DNA of 12,760 nt. Source: Actinomyces sp. GTDB taxonomy: Bacteria; Actinomycetota; Acidimicrobiia; Acidimicrobiales; Aldehydirespiratoraceae. The notes under the pieces were generated by a model, which was not told the DNA's origin, did not search any database, and saw only the letters and a list, made by a program, of their open reading frames with translations. The position numbers and the translations under genes are program-made. The stretch spans positions 1 through 12,760 of the forward strand of contig RFFY01000217.1 in NCBI GenBank assembly GCA_003697065.1, read 5' to 3'. Shown here piece by piece: positions 6,751 to 12,760 of this stretch (the stretch's first letter is position 1; the number at the start of each line of letters is the position of its first letter).

Positions 6751-7575
6751 ATGTCGCGTCGCGTCCTGGCACTGTGCGTGGTGCTGGCGTCGCTGGCTCT
6801 GGGGGCGTGGGCGGCGACACCGGAGGCGGCCTCCGACGGTGGCGCCCCCGGGAGCGGGGTGGGGGCGGCCACGGCGATCGACCCGCCCCCGACGACGAGT
6901 ACCACCACCACGACCACCACCACGACGACCACGACCACCACCACGGCGCCTCCCGACCCCTGGGAGACCTTCGTGGCGACGGTGCGTCCCGAGATCCCCG
7001 TCCTCGAGACCTTCGACGCTCCCGACGGTGAGCCGGTCACCTTCGAGTACGCCATCACCAACCCGACCTTCTTCGGGAACCCCCTGGTGCTCATGATCAC
7101 CGACCGCACCCCCGACGACGCCTGGCTGAAGGTCCAGATACCGGTGCGCCCCAACGGGACCGAAGCGTGGATCCGGGGAGCCGACGTGGAGATCAGCTCC
7201 CACCGCTACCACGCCGAGGTCGACGTGACCCGACGCCGCGTGCGGGTGTGGAACGGCGACCACCTGATCGCCGAGACGGCCGCCGTCGTCGGGCGTGAGC
7301 GCACCCCGACCCCCCTGGGCCGCTTCTACGTGAACGACCTGGTGCCGAAGGCACCGACGAGCGCCTACGGCCCCTACGTGCTGAGCCTCTCGGGCTTCTC
7401 GGAGGCCCTCGACTCGTTCAACGGGGGCCTGCCGGTGATCGCCATCCACGGCACCAACCACCCCGAGCTGGTGGGCCAGGCCCGCTCCAACGGCTGCATC
7501 CGCATCCCCAACGAGGTCATCGAGGTCCTAGCGGAGACCGTTCCCATGGGCACGCCGGTCGACATCGTGGGCTGA
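6751..7575 (+). CDS. Secreted L,D-transpeptidase (YkuD family) with poly-Thr linker
   Basis: This is a 274-aa exported enzyme that should form 3-3 peptide cross-links in peptidoglycan or attach proteins to it. The N-terminus (SRRVLALCVVLASLALGAWA) is a signal peptide or signal anchor with likely cleavage near residue 21. It has no lipobox despite Cys9. A Pro/Thr linker follows (45-70), including 15 consecutive Thr at 51-65. Residues about 95-148 resemble an SH3-like module (DDAWLKVQIPVRPNGTEAWI). The catalytic YkuD domain (about 152-273) has IHGTN with His233 and SNGCIRIPN with nucleophile Cys249 and Arg251. The more common SHGC is SNGC here, a variant I believe is frequent in actinobacteria. 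ATG 6751 is preferred over an in-frame GTG at 6718 because the signal sequence begins there and the -10-like element lies just before it. The gene follows the kinase by 56 bp. Confidence 0.94.
   Translation: MSRRVLALCVVLASLALGAWAATPEAASDGGAPGSGVGAATAIDPPPTTSTTTTTTTTTTTTTTTAPPDPWETFVATVRPEIPVLETFDAPDGEPVTFEYAITNPTFFGNPLVLMITDRTPDDAWLKVQIPVRPNGTEAWIRGADVEISSHRYHAEVDVTRRRVRVWNGDHLIAETAAVVGRERTPTPLGRFYVNDLVPKAPTSAYGPYVLSLSGFSEALDSFNGGLPVIAIHGTNHPELVGQARSNGCIRIPNEVIEVLAETVPMGTPVDIVG
6892..6945 (+). repeat. ACC/ACG trinucleotide tract coding poly-threonine
   Basis: Eighteen consecutive codons, ACC or ACG apart from one AGT at 6898-6900, encode Thr-Thr-Ser followed by 15 Thr. The tract lies inside the linker between the signal region and the folded domains of the L,D-transpeptidase. 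It is prone to slippage, but gains or losses of whole triplets would only change linker length. Thr-rich linkers of this kind are typical O-glycosylation targets in secreted actinobacterial proteins; glycosylation here is an inference. Confidence 0.85.
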
Positions 7576-7578
7576 GCA

Positions 7579-7594
7579 GGGCCGCCCGCGGCCC
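7579..7594 (+). terminator. GC-rich hairpin after the L,D-transpeptidase gene
   Basis: GGGCCG at 7579-7584 pairs with CGGCCC at 7589-7594 around a CCCG loop, three bases after the stop codon. No T-run follows, so it is an atypical intrinsic terminator or a transcript-end stabiliser. The position immediately after the gene supports an end-of-transcript role. Confidence 0.35.
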
Positions 7595-7659
7595 GGCTCG
7601 CTCGGGCTCGGACCTCCCTGTCGCCCCGCTCGTCGGCCGCGGCATGCTGGACCCCGTCC

Positions 7660-8658
7660 ATGTCCGGAGTCGCCCACCGTCTCGCCCGCCTCGCCGCCGC
7701 GACCGCCCGCTTCACCGCCTCCATCGCCCGCGAGATGCGCCGGGAGTGGTCCGAGGACCGGGTCGGCGGTCTGGCGGCCGAGATCGCCTTCTTCGCCGTG
7801 CTGGGCCTGTTTCCCGCCGTGCTCGTGGTGGCGGCGGGCCTGGGTCTGGTCGATTCCCTGGTCGGGGCCGCCAACGCCGCCGATGCCGAGGCGTGGATCG
7901 TCGCCCGCCTCCAGGACGTGTTCGGCGCCGACAACACCATCGAGGCGACCATCCGCGACCTCTTCACCGGCTCCAACGCCGGTGCCCTGTCGTCGGGTGT
8001 GGTCCTGACCCTGTACGCGGCCTCGCGGGGGTTCGTGGCGGTGGTGTCGGCCCTCGAGGTGGCCTACGACCACGAGGGGCGCCGGGACTGGCTGTCGACG
8101 CGCCTCGTCGGGCTGGGGCTCACGGCGCTGACGGCCCTCATGGTGGCGATCGTCGTCACCATGCTCGTGGTGGGTCCCTTCTTCGGGCTGGGTGACCACC
8201 TCGCCGAGCGTCTGGGGGTGGGCGGTGCCTTCGCCCGCACCTGGAACCTCCTCCAGCTCCCCGTGGCCTTCGGGGCGGTCGTCGTGTGGGCGGCCACCGT
8301 CTACCACGTCGCTCCCCGCCACCGCTCGCCGTGGCGGGCCGAGCTCCCCGGCGCCGTCCTGGCTGCCGTGTGGTTCGTCGCCGTCTCCCTGGGGTTCGGG
8401 GTCTACCTCGGGTTCGCCAGCCAGGGCGCCAACGCCGTGTTCGGTCTGTTGGGCGGAGCCCTCACCTTGTTGTTCTGGCTGTATCTGATGGCGATGGGCC
8501 TGGTGGTCGGCGCCGAGCTCAACGCCATCGTCGCCCGGCGTCGGGGGATCGAGTTCGTGGCCCGGCGCACGGCCGTCGACCGGGTCACCCACCGCCTCGC
8601 TCGTCGGCACGCCGGCGGGGACGGTGACGGTGACGACAGGGGTGTTACCGCGGGGTAG
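7660..8658 (+). CDS. YihY/BrkB (UPF0761) family inner-membrane protein
   Basis: This is a 332-aa polytopic membrane protein of the YihY/virulence factor BrkB family, whose molecular function is unresolved; older annotation as ribonuclease BN is incorrect for this family. About six membrane segments are visible: 38-64, 108-128, 150-172, 198-215, 230-252 and 260-287. Family marks are AAEIAFFAVLGLFPAVLVV (39-57), ASRGFVAVVSALEVAYD (121-137), WRAELPGAVLAAVWF (225-239) and GALTLLFWLYLMAMG with LVVGAELNAI (266-290). The N-terminus (1-30) is basic and amphipathic, and the tail (about 291-332) is Arg-rich and then Gly/Asp-rich, including GDGDGDD. The ATG at 7660 has no Shine-Dalgarno and is preceded by a CATGCT hexamer at 7643-7648 that could be a weak -10. 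The gene is complete and of normal length. Confidence 0.9.
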   Translation: MSGVAHRLARLAAATARFTASIAREMRREWSEDRVGGLAAEIAFFAVLGLFPAVLVVAAGLGLVDSLVGAANAADAEAWIVARLQDVFGADNTIEATIRDLFTGSNAGALSSGVVLTLYAASRGFVAVVSALEVAYDHEGRRDWLSTRLVGLGLTALTALMVAIVVTMLVVGPFFGLGDHLAERLGVGGAFARTWNLLQLPVAFGAVVVWAATVYHVAPRHRSPWRAELPGAVLAAVWFVAVSLGFGVYLGFASQGANAVFGLLGGALTLLFWLYLMAMGLVVGAELNAIVARRRGIEFVARRTAVDRVTHRLARRHAGGDGDGDDRGVTAG

Positions 8659-8666
8659 GCGGTCGC

Positions 8667-8679
8667 TAGGCTCGCGCCC
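8667..8679 (+). promoter_or_regulatory. Putative -10 element and leaderless start of the acyl-CoA dehydrogenase gene
   Basis: TAGGCT at 8667-8672 matches TANNNT and is followed by seven bases and the GTG start at 8680. There is no Shine-Dalgarno between them. TTACCG at 8645-8650 is a possible poor -35 with 16-base spacing. It sits in the 21-base gap after the YihY gene, suggesting independent transcription. Confidence 0.5.
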
Positions 8680-10461
8680 GTGAGCGACTACCGCGTGCCC
8701 CTCGACGACATCACCTTCAGCCTCCACCATGTGGCGGATCTGGCCCGCTTGGCCACCCTCCCCGGCTACGAGCACACCGAGCCCGACCTGGTGGAGGGTC
8801 TGCTGAGCGAGGCGGCCCGCTTCACCGAGGAGGTGATCGCCCCCACCAACCGCACGGGCGACACCGTCGGCTCGGTCCGCAACGACGACGGCACCGTCAC
8901 GACCCCACCGGGCTTCAAGGAGGCCTACCAGCGCTACGTCGAGGCGGGCTGGGGTGGGGTCCCCTTCGATCCCGCCTACGAGGGCGGCGGTTTCCCCTGG
9001 CTGCTGGGTCTGGCCCTCCAGGAGATGCTCACCAGCGCCAACATGGCGTTCTCCCTGTGTCCCCTGCTCACCCAGGGCGCCATCGACCTGCTCTCCCACC
9101 ACGGCAGCGAGGAGCAAAAGGAGCTCTACCTGCGCAAGATGGTGACGGGCCAGTGGACCGGCACCATGAACCTCACCGAGCCCCAGGCCGGGTCCGACGT
9201 CGGTGCCTTGACCACCCGGGCCGTGCCCGCCCCCGACGGCACCTACCGCATCACCGGCACCAAGATCTTCATCACCTACGGCGAGCACGACCTGGCCGAG
9301 AACATCATCCACCTCGTGCTGGCGCGCACGCCCGACGCGCCCCCGGGGACCCGCGGCATCTCGTGCTTCATCGTGCCCAAGTACCTCCCCGACGCCGACG
9401 GCAATCCCGGCGAGCGCAACGACGTGCGGTGCGTGTCGCTCGAGCACAAGCTCGGCATCCACGCCAGCCCCACCTGCGTGATGGCCTACGGCGACGAGGG
9501 CGGCGCCGTCGGCTACCTCATCGGCGAGGAGAACGCCGGCATGCGCTACATGTTCACGATGATGAACAACGCCCGTCTCTCGGTGGGCCTCGAGGGTCTC
9601 GCCATCGCCGAGCGGGCCTACCAGCAGGCCCGGGCCTACGCCCACGAGCGGCGCCAGGGGCGGGCGCCGGGCGCCCCCGCCGGTGAGTCCTCACCCATTG
9701 TCGAGCACCCCGACGTGCAGCGCATGCTGCTCGACATGAAGTCGTGCATCGACGCCATGCGGGGTCTGGCCTACCGCAACGCCGAGGCCCTCGACCTCGC
9801 CTCCCACGGGCGCGACGACGCCGAACGTCAGGCGGGCGCCGAGCGGGCCGCCCTGCTCACCCCCCTCACCAAGGCCTGGTGCACCGATCTGGGCGTCGAG
9901 CTGACCAGCACCGCCATCCAGGTCCACGGGGGGATGGGCTATGTCGAGGAGACGGGTGTGGCCCAGCACTTCCGCGATGCCCGCATCGCCCCCATCTACG
10001 AGGGCACCAACGGCATCCAGGCCATCGATCTGGTCATGCGCAAGCTCCCGATGCGGGGCGGAGCGGTGGTGGCCGAGCACCTCGAGGCCATCGCCGGTGT
10101 CGCCGACGCCCTCGCCGACGACACCGACCTCGCCCCGGTCCACGAGACCCTCCGGGCCGCCCATGCCGCCACCGCCGAGGCCACCGCCTGGCTGGCCGAG
10201 CACGCCGGCGAACCCCGCGACGTGCTCGCCGGGGCGACCCGCTACCTCGAGATGCTGGCCACCACCACCGGTGGCGCCATCCTGGCCGAGGCCGCCCTGG
10301 CGGCGCGTAAGCACGCCGACGAGGCGGTGGCCGCCGACAAGGCCGTCCTCGCCCGCTTCTTCGCCACCCAGCGCCTGGCCCGTGTGCCGTCCCTGGTGGC
10401 GTCGGTGACCGCCGGCGCCGACGACCTGGGCGCGGCGGCCTCGTCGATCCTGGCGGGGTGA
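8680..10461 (+). CDS. Long-form acyl-CoA dehydrogenase (about 600-aa class)
   Basis: This is a 593-aa FAD-dependent acyl-CoA dehydrogenase that introduces the alpha-beta double bond into an acyl-CoA and passes electrons to ETF. It is longer than classical enzymes (about 380-400 aa) and belongs to the roughly 600-residue class with an additional C-terminal domain, which includes DmdC-like and mycobacterial FadE5-like proteins. The N-terminal helical domain spans about 35-155. The flavin/substrate segment MNLTEPQAGSDVGAL is at 163-177 and TGTKIFITYGEHD follows in the beta domain. QVHGGMGYVEETGVAQHFRDA precedes IYEGTNGIQAIDL, where Glu441 is the expected catalytic base. The C-terminal extension runs from about 465 to 593. 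The substrate cannot be determined; medium- or long-chain acyl-CoA or methylmercaptopropionyl-CoA are all possible. The GTG at 8680 follows a leaderless-type promoter. Confidence 0.95.
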   Translation: MSDYRVPLDDITFSLHHVADLARLATLPGYEHTEPDLVEGLLSEAARFTEEVIAPTNRTGDTVGSVRNDDGTVTTPPGFKEAYQRYVEAGWGGVPFDPAYEGGGFPWLLGLALQEMLTSANMAFSLCPLLTQGAIDLLSHHGSEEQKELYLRKMVTGQWTGTMNLTEPQAGSDVGALTTRAVPAPDGTYRITGTKIFITYGEHDLAENIIHLVLARTPDAPPGTRGISCFIVPKYLPDADGNPGERNDVRCVSLEHKLGIHASPTCVMAYGDEGGAVGYLIGEENAGMRYMFTMMNNARLSVGLEGLAIAERAYQQARAYAHERRQGRAPGAPAGESSPIVEHPDVQRMLLDMKSCIDAMRGLAYRNAEALDLASHGRDDAERQAGAERAALLTPLTKAWCTDLGVELTSTAIQVHGGMGYVEETGVAQHFRDARIAPIYEGTNGIQAIDLVMRKLPMRGGAVVAEHLEAIAGVADALADDTDLAPVHETLRAAHAATAEATAWLAEHAGEPRDVLAGATRYLEMLATTTGGAILAEAALAARKHADEAVAADKAVLARFFATQRLARVPSLVASVTAGADDLGAAASSILAG

Positions 10462-10472
10462 GCGTCGGGGTG

Positions 10473-10493
10473 CGGGCGGTTCGCGTCCGCCCG
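10473..10493 (+). terminator. Hairpin between the acyl-CoA dehydrogenase gene and lgt
   Basis: CGGGCGG at 10473-10479 pairs perfectly with CCGCCCG at 10487-10493 around a 7-base loop, starting 12 bases after the dehydrogenase stop. There is no T-tract. Its location just upstream of an apparent lgt promoter supports a transcription-end role. Confidence 0.45.
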
Positions 10494-10508
10494 AGCCGGG
10501 TCGGGTCC

Positions 10509-10520
10509 TAGGGTGTCGAC
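10509..10520 (+). promoter_or_regulatory. Putative -10 element and leaderless start of lgt
   Basis: TAGGGT at 10509-10514 matches TANNNT and is separated by six bases from the GTG start at 10521, with no Shine-Dalgarno in between. The arrangement is the same as at 6739 and 8667. No convincing -35 is seen. Confidence 0.52.
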
Positions 10521-11372
10521 GTGATCGCTGCCGTCGTCGCTTCCCTGCCCAGCCCGAGCCGCAACGTCATCGAGATCGGGCCCCTGACCCTGCGCTTCTA
10601 CGGGATCATGATCGCCCTCGGCGTCGTCGCCGCCGTGTGGCTGGCCCAGCGCCGCTGGGAACAGCGCGGTGGTGACCCCGACGACATCGGTCGCATCGCC
10701 GTGTGGGCCGTCCCGGCGGGACTGATCGGCGCCCGCCTCTACCACGTCATCACCGACTGGCGCTCCTTCCAGGGGCGCTGGGGTGACGTGTACAAGATCT
10801 GGGAGGGTGGTCTCGGCATCCCCGGCGGCATGCTCGCCGGTGTGCTGGTCGGGATCTGGGCCGCCCGCCGCCTCGGCCTCGACCTACCGGGCGTGATCGA
10901 CGCCGTCGTCCCCGGTCTCCCCCTGGCCCAGGCCATCGGGCGCTGGGGGAACTGGTTCAACCAGGAGCTCTTCGGCGGGCCCACCGACCTGCCCTGGGCG
11001 CTGGAGATCGACCCCGAGCACCGACCCGCCCGCTACGCCACCGAAGCGACCTTCCACCCGACCTTCCTGTACGAGTCGCTGTGGAACCTCGCCCTGGTGG
11101 CCCTGTTGGTGTGGGTCGACCGCAAGCGGGTGGTGCGGCCCGGCAGCCTGATCGCGGTGTACGTGGCCGGCTACGCCACCGGGCGCCTGTGGATCGAGGC
11201 CATGCGCATCGACCCGGCCAGCCACATCCTCGGTGTGCGGGTCAACATCTGGACGAGCCTGATCGCCCTGGCCCTGTCGCTGGGATGGCTCGCCTGGCGG
11301 GGTCTGCGCACCGACGAGGCCGATCAGCAGGCCGCGACCCCCGTGGCGGAGACCGCCGAGGACGCCGGCTGA
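10521..11372 (+). CDS. lgt: Prolipoprotein diacylglyceryl transferase
   Basis: Lgt is the 283-aa membrane enzyme that transfers diacylglyceryl from phosphatidylglycerol to the lipobox cysteine of prolipoproteins, the first step of lipoprotein maturation. Visible hallmarks are LRFYGIMIALG near 24-34, ARLYHVITDW (71-80) and GGLGIPGGMLAGVL (96-109). The Lgt signature GRWGNWFNQELFGG lies at 140-153, with Trp where the classical pattern has Phe. FHPTFLYES (178-186) and GYATGRLWIEAMR (217-229) follow, the latter carrying the conserved GRxxxE arginine. Hydrophobic segments consistent with six to seven membrane helices run through the protein. The short C-terminal tail (from about 262) is polar and acidic. 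The GTG start at 10521 fits the family N-terminus. The gene is convergent with the phosphotransferase, with 25 bases between their ends. Confidence 0.97.
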   Translation: MIAAVVASLPSPSRNVIEIGPLTLRFYGIMIALGVVAAVWLAQRRWEQRGGDPDDIGRIAVWAVPAGLIGARLYHVITDWRSFQGRWGDVYKIWEGGLGIPGGMLAGVLVGIWAARRLGLDLPGVIDAVVPGLPLAQAIGRWGNWFNQELFGGPTDLPWALEIDPEHRPARYATEATFHPTFLYESLWNLALVALLVWVDRKRVVRPGSLIAVYVAGYATGRLWIEAMRIDPASHILGVRVNIWTSLIALALSLGWLAWRGLRTDEADQQAATPVAETAEDAG

Positions 11373-11385
11373 GCGTCCGCCTGGC

Positions 11386-11398
11386 ACCCGCGCCGGGT
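11386..11398. terminator. Small hairpin between convergent genes
   Basis: ACCCG at 11386-11390 pairs with CGGGT at 11394-11398 around a 3-base CGC loop, in the gap between the ends of lgt and the minus-strand phosphotransferase. The stem is short and has no T-tract on either side. It may serve as a bidirectional end point. Confidence 0.25.
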
Positions 11399-12390
11399 CA
11401 CACCACCGCCGTGTCGAGCATGTCGAGGTGGCTGCGTCGTTGCACCGTCGCCCGGAGCCGGTTGACGGCGTGGTGGGGATCGTCGAGCTCGACGGCGGAA
11501 CGCGGGGGAGCGCTCATCAGGTCGCGCACGTCGTAGGCGATGCTGTAGAGCAGGAGGCGGTCGAGCTGGCGGGGGTGCGAGAACAGCTCGGGGTAGTCGT
11601 CGGCCAGCCACCAGGGAACGTCGGCGTAGTCGCGGGCGTGGGTCTCGTGGCGGTAGTCGGGGGCGACGTGGAGCTGGGGGAAGCAGCAGAAGCGCAACAA
11701 GACGTCGAGCTCGAGGTCGTTGGGGGCCGTCCGGGCCCACTCGAAGTCGAGGATGGCGGTGATGCGCTCCCCGTCCCACAGGATGTTCTCGAAGGTCAGG
11801 TCGCCGTGGATGAGGTAGTCGCCGTCGAAGGGCTCGATGGCGGGCGTGAGGTCGAACACCATCTGCTCGGCGTCGTCGATGAGTCCGCGGTCGACGTGGT
11901 CGAGAGCCCGGGCCTGGTCGAGAGCGACCAGCAGCGACATCACCGGCGAGAGGGTGTCGGAGCGCAGCATCTGGGGGGCGTCGATACGGGGCAGGTCGGC
12001 GGGTCCGGGTGTGCGGTGGAGGCGGCGGAGCTTGGCGGCGAGCTGGCGGATGGCGTCGCGCCGTTGGGCCACCGACATCGAGGGCCAGCACCGTGAGAGC
12101 ACCTCGCCGGGGACCCGTCGCACGACGAGCCAGTCGGCGCCGAGCCGGCCGCCGTAGGCCACGACGAGGGGGTAGCCGATCTCGGCGGGCAGGCCGGGCC
12201 CGAGGATGGCCTCCCGGCGCAGACGCTGGTTGGGGCGGCGGTTGACGCGCACCACGTGGGTGGGGGTCAGCCAGACCTCGTTGGTCACACTCGAGGCGGC
12301 GACGAGCTCGACGGAGGGGTCGAGACCGGCCTGGGTGAGGGCGTGACGGGCCCGGGCCATGGCCATGGGGTTGCGTCGGGACTGCTCCAC
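11398..12390 (-). CDS. APH-family phosphotransferase (aminoglycoside/choline kinase-like)
   Basis: This is a 330-aa protein of the aminoglycoside phosphotransferase/choline kinase fold, which transfers phosphate from ATP to a small hydroxylated substrate. The catalytic loop is LIHGDLTFENILW (193-205), with Asp197 as the expected base and Asn202 as a metal ligand. The second metal site is ILDFEWA (213-219, Asp215). VVRV at 46-49 sits where the ATP-binding Lys strand is expected, with Arg rather than Lys. The adjoining segment LVVRRVPGEVLS (88-99) matches the hinge region of the family. The GTG start at 12390 has a GGAG Shine-Dalgarno-like element five bases upstream; ATG codons at residues 9 and 11 are alternatives. 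The substrate is unknown. Many such actinobacterial genes are not resistance genes, so I would not call resistance from this. Confidence 0.85.
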   Translation of the reverse strand: MEQSRRNPMAMARARHALTQAGLDPSVELVAASSVTNEVWLTPTHVVRVNRRPNQRLRREAILGPGLPAEIGYPLVVAYGGRLGADWLVVRRVPGEVLSRCWPSMSVAQRRDAIRQLAAKLRRLHRTPGPADLPRIDAPQMLRSDTLSPVMSLLVALDQARALDHVDRGLIDDAEQMVFDLTPAIEPFDGDYLIHGDLTFENILWDGERITAILDFEWARTAPNDLELDVLLRFCCFPQLHVAPDYRHETHARDYADVPWWLADDYPELFSHPRQLDRLLLYSIAYDVRDLMSAPPRSAVELDDPHHAVNRLRATVQRRSHLDMLDTAVV

Positions 12391-12402
12391 GCCTGCTCCG
12401 TC

Positions 12403-12421
12403 GGGTCAGGGACCCTGATCC
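12403..12421. repeat. Imperfect 19-bp palindrome between the hydrolase and phosphotransferase genes
   Basis: The core TCAGGG-A-CCCTGA at 12406-12418 is a perfect interrupted palindrome, and the flanks extend the symmetry to 12403-12421 with one mismatched pair. It lies just upstream of the phosphotransferase GTG at 12390, where an operator or a terminator of the upstream hydrolase gene could be. No T-run follows on the minus strand. Confidence 0.35.
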
Positions 12422-12466
12422 ATCGGCACCGCGGGCGACGACGTGAGGGATCTCCGGTGGCGGTGG

Positions 12467-12760
12467 TCACCCTGCGGATCGGCGGCCCCAGCGCTCGAGC
12501 ACGGCGTCGGCGAGGGCGGGCCAGGCCGCCGCGGCCCAGGGGCCGAAGGGTTCGTCGGTGAGCGCGACGAGGGTGACGTCGGTGGCGGGGTCGGTCCACG
12601 CCAGTGTGCCCGAACGCCCGAAGTGGCCGTAGGTCGCCGGGGAGTTCGAGCGGCCCGTCCAGTGGGGTGTCTTGGACCCCCTGATCTCGGGTCCCAGGCC
12701 CCAGGGGTTGGGGTCCTGGCGGCCGAAGCCGGGCAGGACGCCGGCGAGCTCCGGGTGGAC
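12467..12760 (-). CDS. Beta-lactamase-family serine hydrolase, C-terminal fragment (5' end beyond window)
   Basis: The frame is open from the right edge to a TGA at 12467-12469 and shows the last 97 residues. The segment NPWGLGPEIRGSKTPHWTG followed by TYGHFGRSGT (H-x-G motif near 12620-12625) and TLAWTDPATDVTLVALTD is characteristic of the C-terminal part of class C beta-lactamase-like serine hydrolases, also annotated as serine hydrolase or penicillin-binding protein-like esterases. The nucleophile SxxK and the YxN motif would lie upstream, outside the window, so catalytic competence cannot be judged. It is transcribed toward the phosphotransferase gene with a 76-base gap and could be in the same transcript. 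Confidence 0.8.
   Translation of the reverse strand, partial: VHPELAGVLPGFGRQDPNPWGLGPEIRGSKTPHWTGRSNSPATYGHFGRSGTLAWTDPATDVTLVALTDEPFGPWAAAAWPALADAVLERWGRRSAG

Noticed and set aside
5507..6820. 437-codon minus-strand frame opposite the histidine kinase
   Set aside because: No motif is seen and the composition is that of a shadow. The plus-strand kinase has a complete set of catalytic boxes.
6892..6945. Repeat tract considered as a CRISPR-like array
   Set aside because: It is a trinucleotide microsatellite with no repeat-spacer structure and lies inside a coding region.
6444..7031. Plus-strand frame with a His/Asp-rich stretch that looks like a metal-binding protein
   Set aside because: It is the +1 reading of the ACC/ACG repeat in the L,D-transpeptidase (CAC and GAC codons) joined to a shadow of the kinase gene; not a real protein.
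7528..9645. 705-codon open frame on the minus strand opposite YihY and the acyl-CoA dehydrogenase
   Set aside because: Its translation is low-complexity Gly/His/Val/Glu-rich with no family motif, and it lies wholly antisense to two clearly recognisable genes. Long antisense frames are expected when third positions are nearly all G or C.
11398..12390. Antibiotic resistance gene call for the APH-family protein
   Set aside because: Only the generic kinase motifs are visible and there is no mobile context. Most such chromosomal homologues have other or unknown substrates.

Overview
The window is about 12.8 kb of very GC-rich, densely coding chromosomal DNA. Codon third positions are almost all G or C, several starts are GTG, and genes are separated by tens of bases or overlap by 4 bp. 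This style, a Thr-rich linker in a secreted L,D-transpeptidase, and promoter-like TANNNT elements 6-7 bases before start codons suggest a high-GC actinobacterium, perhaps of the Acidimicrobiia. The lineage is an inference from style and protein flavour, not from a marker gene. No RNA gene, insertion sequence, prophage or CRISPR array is visible.

Layout. (1) 1-4657, minus strand: a four-gene run read right to left. It encodes a DUF1800 protein, a DUF1501 protein with a Tat signal (ATGA overlap), then alpha-ketoacid dehydrogenase E1 alpha (10 bp gap) and E1 beta (GTGA overlap, cut by the left edge). (2) 4658-4856: a divergent control region with a striking 41-bp dyad built from two pairs of 11-bp-spaced repeats. 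(3) 4857-6694, plus strand: an OmpR-family response regulator and a sensor histidine kinase joined by a GTGA overlap. (4) 6751-11372, plus strand: L,D-transpeptidase, YihY/BrkB membrane protein, a long-form acyl-CoA dehydrogenase and prolipoprotein diacylglyceryl transferase (lgt). Three of these appear to have their own promoters with leaderless starts. (5) 11398-12760, minus strand: an APH-family phosphotransferase and, upstream of it, the C-terminal end of a beta-lactamase-family serine hydrolase cut by the right edge.

Functionally, the window mixes envelope genes (Tat-exported DUF1501, L,D-transpeptidase, YihY, Lgt, two-component system) with acyl and keto-acid catabolism (E1 alpha/beta, acyl-CoA dehydrogenase). 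The most interesting unit is the DUF1800-DUF1501 pair facing a two-component system across a symmetrical operator of OmpR/PhoB geometry. This suggests that the regulator controls both itself and a poorly understood export-linked gene pair. The claim is an inference from site architecture and has not been shown experimentally here.
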